Positions 1 through 6,643 of a stretch of 6,643 nucleotides of DNA are shown piece after piece (position 1 is the first letter of the stretch; each line of letters opens with the position of its first letter). The stretch is from an uncultured Pirellulaceae bacterium (lineage in GTDB: Bacteria; Planctomycetota; Planctomycetia; Pirellulales; Pirellulaceae), in NCBI GenBank assembly GCA_934278005.1, contig CAKQWG010000174.1:1-6643 (forward strand), read 5' to 3'. The notes beneath the pieces were generated by a model. It was not told where the DNA came from, did not search any database, and was given only the letters and a program-made list of their open reading frames with translations. Made by a program: the position numbers and the translations under genes.

Positions 1-7
1 AGAGAAC

Positions 8-3000
8 ATGCCACAGGCCGAACCGCCGGCCAGCGACGCCGCCGCAGGTCTTGATGCGTCGCAAGCTCGCTGGCAGCCGCGCAGCGGTGAGCGCATTGCC
101 GTCGTAGGCAATTCACTGGCGGAGCGCATGAACCTGTTTGGCTACTTCGAAACTCTGTTGCATACTCGCTTTACCGACCAGCAGTTGGTATTTCGCAATT
201 TTGGATGGCCGGCCGATGAAGTCGGCCAGCAACAGAGGCCTGATAACTACACTACGATCGACGACCCTTTGAAAGTTTTCAGTCCTGAGACTTTCATTTG
301 TTTCTTTGGTTTCAATGAGCACTTTGCTGGAGCCAGTGAAGAGCAGTTGAAACAATTCAAAGAGCGCTACCGTCGGTGGATCTCAGAGCAAGAGAGCGAG
401 TTCTCCAAGCCGGACCGCCCCGTGCACTTCGTATTGGTGTCACCAATTGCATACGAGCAGACCGATAATCCGCTGCTGCCCGATGGCGAGTCGAATAATG
501 CGACGCTGGCTAAATATTCGATGGCGATCAAGGAGTTGGCCGAGGAGTTGAACTGGCCCTTCATCGACCTGTTCACAGTTTCCCAGGCAGCGTTTGCTAA
601 GCAGGCTGGAGCGCAGTTCACGATGAACGGGATCCACACCAATGAACAAGGGGACCGACTAGTCTCCGCTGCGCTGGATCAGCAGCTATTCAATTCGCCT
701 CACCCGTTGGGCATGGATGTAACGCCGTTTGACAAGGTGCGAGCGGCGGTCAACGACAAGTCGTGGTACCACCTGCAAGATTATCGAATGCTCAACGGCT
801 GGTATGTCTACGGCGGACGGCGGACGTGGGATACCGAGACTTTCCCCGGCGAATTCCAAAAGATTCGCAAGATGGTCGAAGTGCGCGACAGCTACGTTTG
901 GGATCTGGCGGCTGGTAAACCGGTACCGCCCGAGCCCGACGATTCAGGTACGGGCGAAGTCTTTATTCCCGAAACGATGTTCGGTACGCGCGATGAGGGA
1001 TTTCGCCAGGGGCGTGAGCCCAAGACGTTAGTCTATCCCACTCCCGAAGAGTCGATCGCGCAAATGACTGTACCCGAGGGCTTCGAAGTCCAACTGTTTG
1101 TTTCCGAACAGGATTTCCCTGAGTTTGCCAACCCCACACAGATGGCTTTTGACACCAAGGGGCGGTTATGGGTTTCGTGCATGATCAACTATCCACAGTG
1201 GTTGCCCGGGGCGGCTAAGCCTGGCGATAAATTGTTGATATTCGAAGACACCGATAAAGACGGCAAAGCCGACAAGTGCATTACGTTTTATGACAAGCTG
1301 ATCTGTCCCACTGGTTTTGAATTCCATCAAGATGGCGTGTTGGTAGTGGACGAGCCGCGGATCATTTTCTTGCGTGATACCGACGGGGACGATCAAGCCG
1401 ATGAGATGACGCAGGTCATCGATGGCATCGCCACCGATGACACGCACCACGCCATGGGTGCCTGGGAATGGTCGCACGGTGGGTTGCTGTATATGCTCGA
1501 AGGCGTGTCCATGTCGACCACGCTGGAATCCCCGTGGGGACCGTTTCGCAGCAAAGGCCCGTCGGGCGCCTATATGCTGGACCCGCTTTCATGGAAGTTC
1601 CGCCACTTGCGAACTCCCGGCTATGGCAATCCGTGGTGCATGGTATTTGATCGCTGGGGACAAGGTGTGATCGGGGATGGAACCAACGCACAGCAGCACT
1701 GGACCAGTCCGCTGTCTGGTTACGAAGTCCCCACTCGGCGAACACTTCGACCCAACTTTGATAACGAAGGCATGCGTCCGGCTGTAGGCAATGAATTTTT
1801 GGTCAGTCGGCATTTCCCGGACGAAGTCCAGGGACAGTTTATCTATGCGTGCGTGATCAACATGCACGGTCTTCCGCGTTTTGAAGTGGGCGACGAAGAG
1901 GGGACTGCCGGGTTTGCCGGAAAGCGCATCGCGGACTTGCTGGATTCGACCGATATGTTCTTCCGCCCCATCGACCCGCAGATCGGACCGGATGGCGCGC
2001 TGTGGTTCGGCGATTGGTGCAATGCACTGATTGGGCACATGCAGTACTCGCAGCGCGATCCCAATCGCGATCACGCGCATGGTCGTATTTATCGCTTGGT
2101 GTACAAGGAAAAGCCGCTGATCGAGCCTGAGCTACAGGCCGGCAAATCCATTACTGAATTGCTGGAGCAGCTTACCAGCTACGAACCTCGCACCCGCTAT
2201 CGCGCTCGTCGCGAGCTGCGCGCTCGCGACGCGCAAGAGGTGCTGACAGCCGTCGACAGCTGGATCGCAGAACCAGGTATTGACGCCAATCAGTTGTGCG
2301 AAGCGATGTGGCTGCAGGAGAGCTTCCGCCAGTTGTCTACGGATCTGGTTGCGCGAGTCATGGACAGCGACGACTTCCATGCGCGGGCCGCTGCCGTGCA
2401 TACGGTTGCTAATGAGATTGAGCGCTATCCGCAGGCGCTGCAAATTTTCAAAGCGGCCATCGCTGATCCACATCCACGAGTGCGTCTGGAGGCGGTCCGG
2501 GGGCTGAGCTTTGTACAAACTGCGGAGGCTTTGGAAGTCGCCTTGCAAGTGCTCGAGATGCCGCTGGATTACTGGATCGAGTACACGCTTGAGCACACGC
2601 TGCACGCGCTCAAGCCGCTGGGAGACGCGGCTGAGGCAAAGGGCCAGCTGCTAGCTGGAGCCAGCGACGAGGCCAAAGATTATTATCAGACATACAAGCT
2701 CTCCAACGGTCCCGGTGGCCAGGCGGTCAAGCCGTTAAAGGACGCTGAAGACCCGGGCTTGAGCGAAGCGCGACGCGAAGCGGCGATTCAAACTCTGGCG
2801 GATATTGGCGGGGGCAACGCCAAGAATGGCGAGCTGGTTTACACCCGCGTTTGCTCGGCCTGCCATCGCATCGGCGAGATAGGCAAGGATTTCGGTCCCA
2901 AGCTGGATGACGTCGGTTCACGCTACACCAAGCCAGAGCTGATTCGAAACATTCTATGGCCCAATGCCACCATCGCCAAAGGTTATGAAACGGTGCAAGT

Positions 3001-3730
3001 CCTGACGGTCGATGGTGCGATCTTTACCGGTTTCGTACTTGGTGAAACGGCAGAGACGTTGACGTTGGGCGTCGCCAGTCAGGATGGCAAGGGACATGAG
3101 CAGGTCATCGACAAGGAAGACATCGAACTGCGCAAGGAAATGAAAGCCAGCTCGATGCCTGAGGGGCTGGTAAAGACGATTGCTCCCAGCGAATTCCTAG
3201 ATTTGGTGGCCTACTTAGGCCAGCAGACCAAGTTTGTACTGCGCGAAGACGGCTGGATCGAGACTGCTTCGCCGGAAGTGGGTCAACTGCGAATGCATGG
3301 CGAATGGGAAGAAATATCTCGCGATGCGCAGTTGCAACTGGGCCTTAACTTCCCCGAGCACTGGAGTTCGCAAGCCAATTTACTGCTCAGCGCAACCGAC
3401 TCGAAAAAACATGAATTCCTATTCCATTCTCCCAACGAGGGCACTCGCTCCCCGGCTATTGCAATTCGTTTAGCTCAAGAGTGCGAAGTGGCTCATATCG
3501 AAATTGAAAATCGTCGCGAGAAGCAATTCTACGACCGAGCTCGGGATTTGGCGGTGTGGATCTCGCAGGACGGTCAGGACTGGAAGCAGGTTTGGAAGTC
3601 GGACAGTCCGGCGGAACGCTATGCTGTCGACCTGCCGAGCGGATCGCGGGCGCGATATATCAAAATTGGTCTCGATGGCAGCGGTATTCTGCACTTGAAC
3701 CAAGTCGTGGTGTACGGCAAACGCCTGTGA
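8..3730 (+). CDS. PVC-type membrane-bound dehydrogenase/cytochrome c fusion with SGNH, HEAT-like and discoidin-like domains (5' end probably outside window)
   Basis: Probably an exported redox protein acting on carbohydrate-like material; the substrate is unknown. Numbering from the ATG at 8. Residues ~28-230 resemble an SGNH/GDSL hydrolase: GNS at 34-36 (candidate nucleophile Ser36), GFNE at 101-104 and NGIH at 207-210, with Asn where the DxxH motif normally has Asp. Residues ~350-700 match the PVC dehydrogenase propeller (TIGR02604 type): VPEGFEVQLF near 355-364, Asp-rich loops DTDKDG (414-419) and DTDGDD (457-462), and GPDGALWFGDW at 660-670. Residues ~715-900 are HEAT-like helices, for example DPHPRVRLEAV at 820-830. 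A c-type haem domain (TIGR02603 type) follows, with CSACH at 949-953 and probable axial Met1050 in SSMPEGL. Residues ~1090-1240 look like an F5/8C (discoidin) sandwich ending HLNQVVVYG. No signal peptide is visible and the frame stays open to base 2, so the N-terminus, needed for export and haem attachment, probably lies upstream. Family assignment is firm; enzymatic activity is inference. Confidence 0.93.
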   Translation: MPQAEPPASDAAAGLDASQARWQPRSGERIAVVGNSLAERMNLFGYFETLLHTRFTDQQLVFRNFGWPADEVGQQQRPDNYTTIDDPLKVFSPETFICFFGFNEHFAGASEEQLKQFKERYRRWISEQESEFSKPDRPVHFVLVSPIAYEQTDNPLLPDGESNNATLAKYSMAIKELAEELNWPFIDLFTVSQAAFAKQAGAQFTMNGIHTNEQGDRLVSAALDQQLFNSPHPLGMDVTPFDKVRAAVNDKSWYHLQDYRMLNGWYVYGGRRTWDTETFPGEFQKIRKMVEVRDSYVWDLAAGKPVPPEPDDSGTGEVFIPETMFGTRDEGFRQGREPKTLVYPTPEESIAQMTVPEGFEVQLFVSEQDFPEFANPTQMAFDTKGRLWVSCMINYPQWLPGAAKPGDKLLIFEDTDKDGKADKCITFYDKLICPTGFEFHQDGVLVVDEPRIIFLRDTDGDDQADEMTQVIDGIATDDTHHAMGAWEWSHGGLLYMLEGVSMSTTLESPWGPFRSKGPSGAYMLDPLSWKFRHLRTPGYGNPWCMVFDRWGQGVIGDGTNAQQHWTSPLSGYEVPTRRTLRPNFDNEGMRPAVGNEFLVSRHFPDEVQGQFIYACVINMHGLPRFEVGDEEGTAGFAGKRIADLLDSTDMFFRPIDPQIGPDGALWFGDWCNALIGHMQYSQRDPNRDHAHGRIYRLVYKEKPLIEPELQAGKSITELLEQLTSYEPRTRYRARRELRARDAQEVLTAVDSWIAEPGIDANQLCEAMWLQESFRQLSTDLVARVMDSDDFHARAAAVHTVANEIERYPQALQIFKAAIADPHPRVRLEAVRGLSFVQTAEALEVALQVLEMPLDYWIEYTLEHTLHALKPLGDAAEAKGQLLAGASDEAKDYYQTYKLSNGPGGQAVKPLKDAEDPGLSEARREAAIQTLADIGGGNAKNGELVYTRVCSACHRIGEIGKDFGPKLDDVGSRYTKPELIRNILWPNATIAKGYETVQVLTVDGAIFTGFVLGETAETLTLGVASQDGKGHEQVIDKEDIELRKEMKASSMPEGLVKTIAPSEFLDLVAYLGQQTKFVLREDGWIETASPEVGQLRMHGEWEEISRDAQLQLGLNFPEHWSSQANLLLSATDSKKHEFLFHSPNEGTRSPAIAIRLAQECEVAHIEIENRREKQFYDRARDLAVWISQDGQDWKQVWKSDSPAERYAVDLPSGSRARYIKIGLDGSGILHLNQVVVYGKRL

Positions 3731-3789
3731 GCCAGCGAGTTTATGCGAGATATGGATCGCAAGCTGAATTAACAATGAAGAACTTTGAC

Positions 3790-3795
3790 AGGAAG
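3790..3795 (+). promoter_or_regulatory. Probable ribosome-binding site of the LOG-family gene
   Basis: AGGAAG lies 10 bases before the ATG at 3806. This is a longer spacing than ideal but acceptable. It supports the 3806 start over later in-frame ATGs, the first of which falls after the low-complexity N-terminal extension. A second weaker purine patch (TTAGG, 3796-3800) is closer to the start. Confidence 0.45.
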
Positions 3796-3805
3796 TTAGG
3801 TACGC

Positions 3806-5026
3806 ATGTCGCGCAACTCTAAGTCGCAGTCGTCTAAGTCCGGTGCTAAGTCCCAACAGGCTGTCTCGTCCGCGGCCTCTAGCAGGCCTGCTGAGAGTGG
3901 TCCTGCTGCAAATGGACCGGCGGCGGCAAATGGTGCCGACTACACGCGATTCCCGGAGGCTCAAGGTGAGGACGTTAAGGAGCGGCCTCAGCCGGCGGAC
4001 GAGCCGACGGATGACAGCGACAGTCATGTCGCGCACACCGATTTGCTCGATACGATGCGGCGCACGATCGATCGTCTGGAGAAGGACGAGACGGCGCGTG
4101 GCGATCTCAAGATCCTCAGCCGCACGATGCGTGAGTTGCGTTATGCTTTCAAGGTCTTCCAGCCCTACCGGCGACGACGCAAGGTGACCGTATTTGGCTC
4201 TGCGCGAACTATGCCCGAACAACCAACCTATCAGCAGGCGGTGGCCTTTGGTCAGGCCATGGCGCGGCATCACTGGATGGTCATCACCGGTGCGGGTGGC
4301 GGGATTATGGAAGCCGGGCATCTGGGGGCTGGGCGGGAATTATCGATGGGGCTGAACATCATGCTCCCTTTTGAACAGAGTGCCAATCCGTTCATCGAAG
4401 GGGATCCTAAGCTGGTGACGATGAAATACTTCTTCACTCGTAAGTTGATGTTCGTCAAAGAATGTAGCGCCGTGGTGTCACTGCCCGGTGGCTTTGGGAC
4501 GCTGGATGAAACGGCCGAACTGCTCACCTTACTGCAAACCGGCAAGCAGACGATGTTGCCTGTGGTGTTGCTGGATGAACCGGGAGGTGATTTTTGGCGA
4601 CAGTTCGGTGACTTTATCGACAATACGCTGCTGCGCGACGGGATGATCAATCCGGAGGATCGGTCGCTATATATGATCACCGATAGCGTCGAAGAGGCGG
4701 TGCAGGAGGTGCTCGAGTTCTATCGCGTGTACCACAGTATGCGCTACGTCGGAGAACACCTCGTGCTGCGCATCTGTCAACCGCTCAGCGCCGAGGTATT
4801 GGCTGAGTTGAACGACCGCTTTGCGGATATCGTAGTCAGTGGAGAGATAGAGCAGGTGGCCGCTCTGCCAGCCGAATCCAACGAGCCGGACTTGGCCGAG
4901 CTACCGCGAATCCGGATGCATTTTGATCGCAAGCATTTGGCTCGGCTGCGGCAGTTGATCGATGCGATCAACGCGACCTGCCCCACTTGTGAAGTGCAGG
5001 CAGTGAGCAGTTTCGATCCGACATAA
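3806..5026 (+). CDS. LOG-family (TIGR00730) Rossmann-fold protein, putative nucleotide 5'-monophosphate nucleosidase, extended form
   Basis: Members of this family (formerly called 'lysine decarboxylases') cleave the N-glycosidic bond of nucleoside monophosphates; LOG enzymes release cytokinin bases and PpnN tunes purine nucleotide pools. The core is residues ~125-305: strand VTVFGSAR at 127-134, glycine loop TGAGGGIMEAG at 161-171, the Arg-Lys pair at 212-213 in FTRKLMF, and the diagnostic PGGFGTLDE at 227-235 with the expected catalytic Glu235. The protein has 406 residues against about 190 for minimal LOGs. Residues 1-45 are Ser/Ala/Gly/Pro-rich and probably disordered, 46-75 are acidic, and 78-125 look helical and basic at the end. 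Residues ~305-400 form an extra C-terminal domain with HSMRYVGEHLVLRI at 310-323. There is no signal peptide or membrane segment, so it is cytosolic. It lies 75 bp after the cytochrome fusion gene on the same strand, so read-through is possible, but no functional link is apparent. The family call is strong; the exact substrate cannot be told. Confidence 0.93.
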   Translation: MSRNSKSQSSKSGAKSQQAVSSAASSRPAESGPAANGPAAANGADYTRFPEAQGEDVKERPQPADEPTDDSDSHVAHTDLLDTMRRTIDRLEKDETARGDLKILSRTMRELRYAFKVFQPYRRRRKVTVFGSARTMPEQPTYQQAVAFGQAMARHHWMVITGAGGGIMEAGHLGAGRELSMGLNIMLPFEQSANPFIEGDPKLVTMKYFFTRKLMFVKECSAVVSLPGGFGTLDETAELLTLLQTGKQTMLPVVLLDEPGGDFWRQFGDFIDNTLLRDGMINPEDRSLYMITDSVEEAVQEVLEFYRVYHSMRYVGEHLVLRICQPLSAEVLAELNDRFADIVVSGEIEQVAALPAESNEPDLAELPRIRMHFDRKHLARLRQLIDAINATCPTCEVQAVSSFDPT

Positions 5027-5189
5027 CAGGCAGGCTGGGCTAGATAATCTGCTAGGCCTTTGGCCCGAAGTCCAGTCTAACCGCTAACTCAACAGGCGTC
5101 AGCAATAAACTTGGCGCCCAGTTGCTGCAGGGAACTAAGCTTGCGCAACGGTGATTCCCCCACAATACCAACCTTTTAGCAGTCCAGGC
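5027..5189. other. Convergent intergenic region, no clear terminator
   Basis: This region separates the stop codons of two convergent genes. The only hairpin I see is GGCC-TTT-GGCC at 5055-5065, a 4-bp stem with no T-run after it, which is too weak to call an intrinsic terminator. The heptamer AGTCCAG occurs twice (near 5069 and 5180), probably by chance. No RNA gene or credible small ORF was seen. Termination is presumably Rho-dependent or uses a structure not obvious by eye. Confidence 0.35.
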
Positions 5190-6362
5190 TTAAGCTGCGC
5201 GCACGGCCGCTGAGCCATTGGCTAACCAGCGTCGAATGTTTTCGAGTTCGCTGCCCCAGGCCCCGCCGATGCGTTTGTGGCAGAAGGCATGGAATAGTAG
5301 GTCTACCGTTTCGCACAGCGTGCGAATGGACTCGATGCGGTCCTCTAAACCGTAGTCGTCGTTGTCTGGATCGGTGTGTATTTTGGCTCCTGCAATGGCA
5401 AACGACTCGGCCTGGAGAACGAGGTCAACCTGCTGACCGTTGCGCACGAGCGTCATTCCCGTCTTGCGCGGTAGCTTACCGGAGCGAATGGCTTGCAAGG
5501 CTTCAGGCAGCTTCACTGGCGATTCGGCCGAGATGGTTTCCTTGCCCGATTCTCCGTTGGGGCATTCCAGCGACAGCGTCTTGGTTAACATGACGGTGAC
5601 TTCGGAATCATCGGCCAGAGCGATGGTGTCGGTCACATTTTCAAGTGTCCACCATAACCACATCATGAACTCATTGCCCAGATAGTCGGGCTCCTGACGA
5701 TGTTCATTGGCCCAGGCGATTCCGCCTTGGGGCTGATTGGGCAGGAAGTTGGCGGGGAGCAATTCATCGTAGGCAGCTTGTTGGTCGTGCGCGATGGCCC
5801 ACTGATGTGCGATGGTGCCCGCGGAGATGCGGGTGAGTTCGACTTCGAAGGCGCGCTGCAACAATTCCGCCGCGTGTCCGACGGCGTTGGCCCCTGAGCC
5901 GCCGAAGTAGAGCGTGCTGAGCTTAAGATCCCACAGCAATGGAAACTGAGCCATCTTGCGATACTTCCCGGAAGCGGCCTCGACCGAACAGCGCTGCTCG
6001 ACCGCCTCCTTGGCCTCTTGCCGCTGAGCCTTAGTCGGGCGTCCGCTGGAATTATCTTTGGCAAGTGCGGCCAGCTCCATCTGCAACCAAGCTTTACGAA
6101 TCGCTGAGGGAATCGTATTGGTATCGACGCGCACCCCACAGTGCAGAGATTCATTGATCACGTTTTTCTCGAGCGAAAAGTCGTGGTCGAACAAATGCTC
6201 ACCAGCTAAAAAGCCGACGAGTACGTTTTCTTCGGAAACGGATTCGTTCTTACCGCCCGCTAACTGCGCCAGAGCGTCTAGATGCTGCTGCTCGAACTGC
6301 GACGATTCAAAACCGCTGACTGTATATCGTTCAAAACCAAGGCTTCCCGACAAAAATGCCAT
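5190..6362 (-). CDS. RdgC-like protein (divergent planctomycete form), putative DNA-binding recombination-associated protein
   Basis: A 390-residue soluble protein with no signal peptide or membrane helix. I assign it by pattern to the RdgC family. E. coli RdgC forms a ring-shaped dimer on double-stranded DNA and restrains RecA. The resemblance runs in order. First, IPSAIRKA (84-91) leads into a helix and a charged linker SGRPTKAQRQEAKEAVEQR (106-124), like the IPS-helix-Lys-rich segment of RdgC. Second, PLLWDLKLSTLYFGG (141-155) matches the MMWID...strand that follows. Third, LGNEFMMWLWW (228-238) falls where RdgC has its LTEW segment. Fourth, AIRSGKLPRKTGMTL (291-305) resembles the EAGKVVTKLAL segment, followed by a predicted strand. 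It is longer than E. coli RdgC (about 303 residues), mainly in the middle and at the C-terminus. The ATG at 6362 has an upstream AAAGGT, and MAFLSGSLGF makes a plausible first strand. It stands alone on the minus strand, convergent with the LOG gene. The coding call is firm. The RdgC relationship rests on remembered alignment and is moderately sure; otherwise it is a conserved protein of unknown function. Confidence 0.68.
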   Translation of the reverse strand: MAFLSGSLGFERYTVSGFESSQFEQQHLDALAQLAGGKNESVSEENVLVGFLAGEHLFDHDFSLEKNVINESLHCGVRVDTNTIPSAIRKAWLQMELAALAKDNSSGRPTKAQRQEAKEAVEQRCSVEAASGKYRKMAQFPLLWDLKLSTLYFGGSGANAVGHAAELLQRAFEVELTRISAGTIAHQWAIAHDQQAAYDELLPANFLPNQPQGGIAWANEHRQEPDYLGNEFMMWLWWTLENVTDTIALADDSEVTVMLTKTLSLECPNGESGKETISAESPVKLPEALQAIRSGKLPRKTGMTLVRNGQQVDLVLQAESFAIAGAKIHTDPDNDDYGLEDRIESIRTLCETVDLLFHAFCHKRIGGAWGSELENIRRWLANGSAAVRAA

Positions 6363-6372
6363 ACTTGATTCT

Positions 6373-6378
6373 ACCTTT
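6373..6378 (-). promoter_or_regulatory. Probable ribosome-binding site of the RdgC-like gene
   Basis: Read on the minus strand this is AAAGGT, ending 10 bases before the ATG at 6362-6360. It is the only purine-rich patch near the start and supports that start codon. No convincing -35/-10 pair was found further upstream. Confidence 0.4.
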
Positions 6379-6619
6379 GTATTTGAGAGGCCAAAGAAGT
6401 TGTGGGTGGTTTGAAGTATCGACCGACGCGAGCTGTAGGCTGAAAAAAACTATTGCTGGCGGGTAAGCTCAACCGAGTGCATGCAAGCTAGACGATACGC
6501 ATCACGGCCATAATGCTGCAGGTTTACCCAGCGAGTCTGTCCGTTACGTAGAGTGGACGAGTGCTCGCTAAAACCCAAAAAATTCGCTGGTGGGACTTGC
6601 CTCGGGGCTAATCGTGCGT
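6379..6619. other. Upstream region of the RdgC-like gene without a recognised gene
   Basis: This stretch must hold the promoter of the RdgC-like gene, but no sigma-70-like hexamer pair stands out. It contains a run of seven A at 6443-6449 (T-run on the minus strand) with no stem before it. A minus-strand frame ends at the TAG at 6452-6450 and is open for about 58 codons, with a possible TTG start at 6578. It lacks a ribosome-binding site and is too short to call. No tRNA or other RNA structure was recognised. Confidence 0.4.
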
Positions 6620-6640
6620 CGGGTAGCTAACGCTTGCGGC
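6620..6640. repeat. Possible dispersed planctomycete intergenic repeat motif (cut by window edge)
   Basis: The stretch contains GCTAACGCTTGCGGC preceded by CGGGTA. From memory, very similar GCTAACGC(T/C)(T/C)GCGGC strings recur between genes in Rhodopirellula-type genomes. There is only one copy here, at the extreme right end, so the repeat nature cannot be shown from this window. Confidence 0.3.
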
Positions 6641-6643
6641 GAA

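Noticed and set aside
1589..2605. Long minus-strand open frames (163 and 157 codons) inside the first gene
   Set aside because: They lie entirely opposite conserved propeller and HEAT-like segments, show no family motif and have no ribosome-binding site.
3785..3790. A perfect TTGACA hexamer
   Set aside because: It lies only 15 bases before the LOG start codon, so a matching -10 box would fall inside the coding region. It cannot be this gene's promoter and is most likely chance.
3470..4321. A 283-codon open frame on the minus strand opposite the end of the first gene and the start of the LOG gene
   Set aside because: Its predicted protein is Arg/Leu/Ser-rich with no recognisable motif, and it lies antisense to two well-supported genes; it is a codon-bias shadow.
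5055..5065. GGCC-TTT-GGCC as an intrinsic terminator between the convergent genes
   Set aside because: The stem is only 4 bp and no T-run follows on either strand.
5663..6154. A 163-codon minus-strand frame inside the RdgC-like gene
   Set aside because: It is a Pro/Ser/Arg-rich out-of-frame shadow of the RdgC-like coding sequence.
6443..6449. T-run (minus strand) as the tail of a terminator
   Set aside because: The minus-strand sequence before it does not fold into a convincing GC-rich stem.

Overview
The window looks like a piece of a Planctomycetes chromosome, most likely from the Pirellula/Rhodopirellula group. The main reason is the first gene, a giant protein that joins a 'Pirellula/Verrucomicrobium-type' membrane-bound-dehydrogenase propeller, HEAT-like helices and a CxxCH haem domain. 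That architecture is almost a signature of the PVC superphylum. Loose gene packing, moderate GC and weak Shine-Dalgarno sites fit this assignment. It is inferred from protein families, not from a marker gene.

Layout: (1) Positions 8-3730 (+) hold a protein of at least 1240 residues: SGNH-hydrolase-like domain, PVC dehydrogenase beta-propeller, HEAT-like helices, c-type haem domain and a C-terminal discoidin-like beta-sandwich. Its reading frame is open to the left edge and no signal peptide is visible, so the true start is probably outside the window. (2) After a 75-bp gap, 3806-5026 (+) encodes a 406-residue LOG-family (TIGR00730) nucleotide-hydrolase-like Rossmann protein with a disordered N-terminal extension and an extra C-terminal domain. 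(3) A 163-bp convergent intergenic region follows. (4) Positions 5190-6362 (-) encode a 390-residue cytosolic protein that I read as a divergent relative of the recombination-associated DNA-binding protein RdgC. (5) The last 281 bp, upstream of that gene, hold its probable ribosome-binding site, a short doubtful open frame, and at the extreme edge a motif resembling a dispersed planctomycete intergenic repeat.

The three genes do not form an obvious pathway. The first is probably an exported degradative or oxidative protein. The second looks like a cytosolic nucleotide-metabolism enzyme that may be read through from the first. The third is on the opposite strand and looks DNA-related. I saw no tRNA, rRNA, CRISPR array, insertion sequence or phage gene. 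The observations most worth following are the RdgC-like protein outside Proteobacteria, the five-part fusion with an Asn at the usual catalytic-Asp position of its SGNH domain, and the extended LOG protein.
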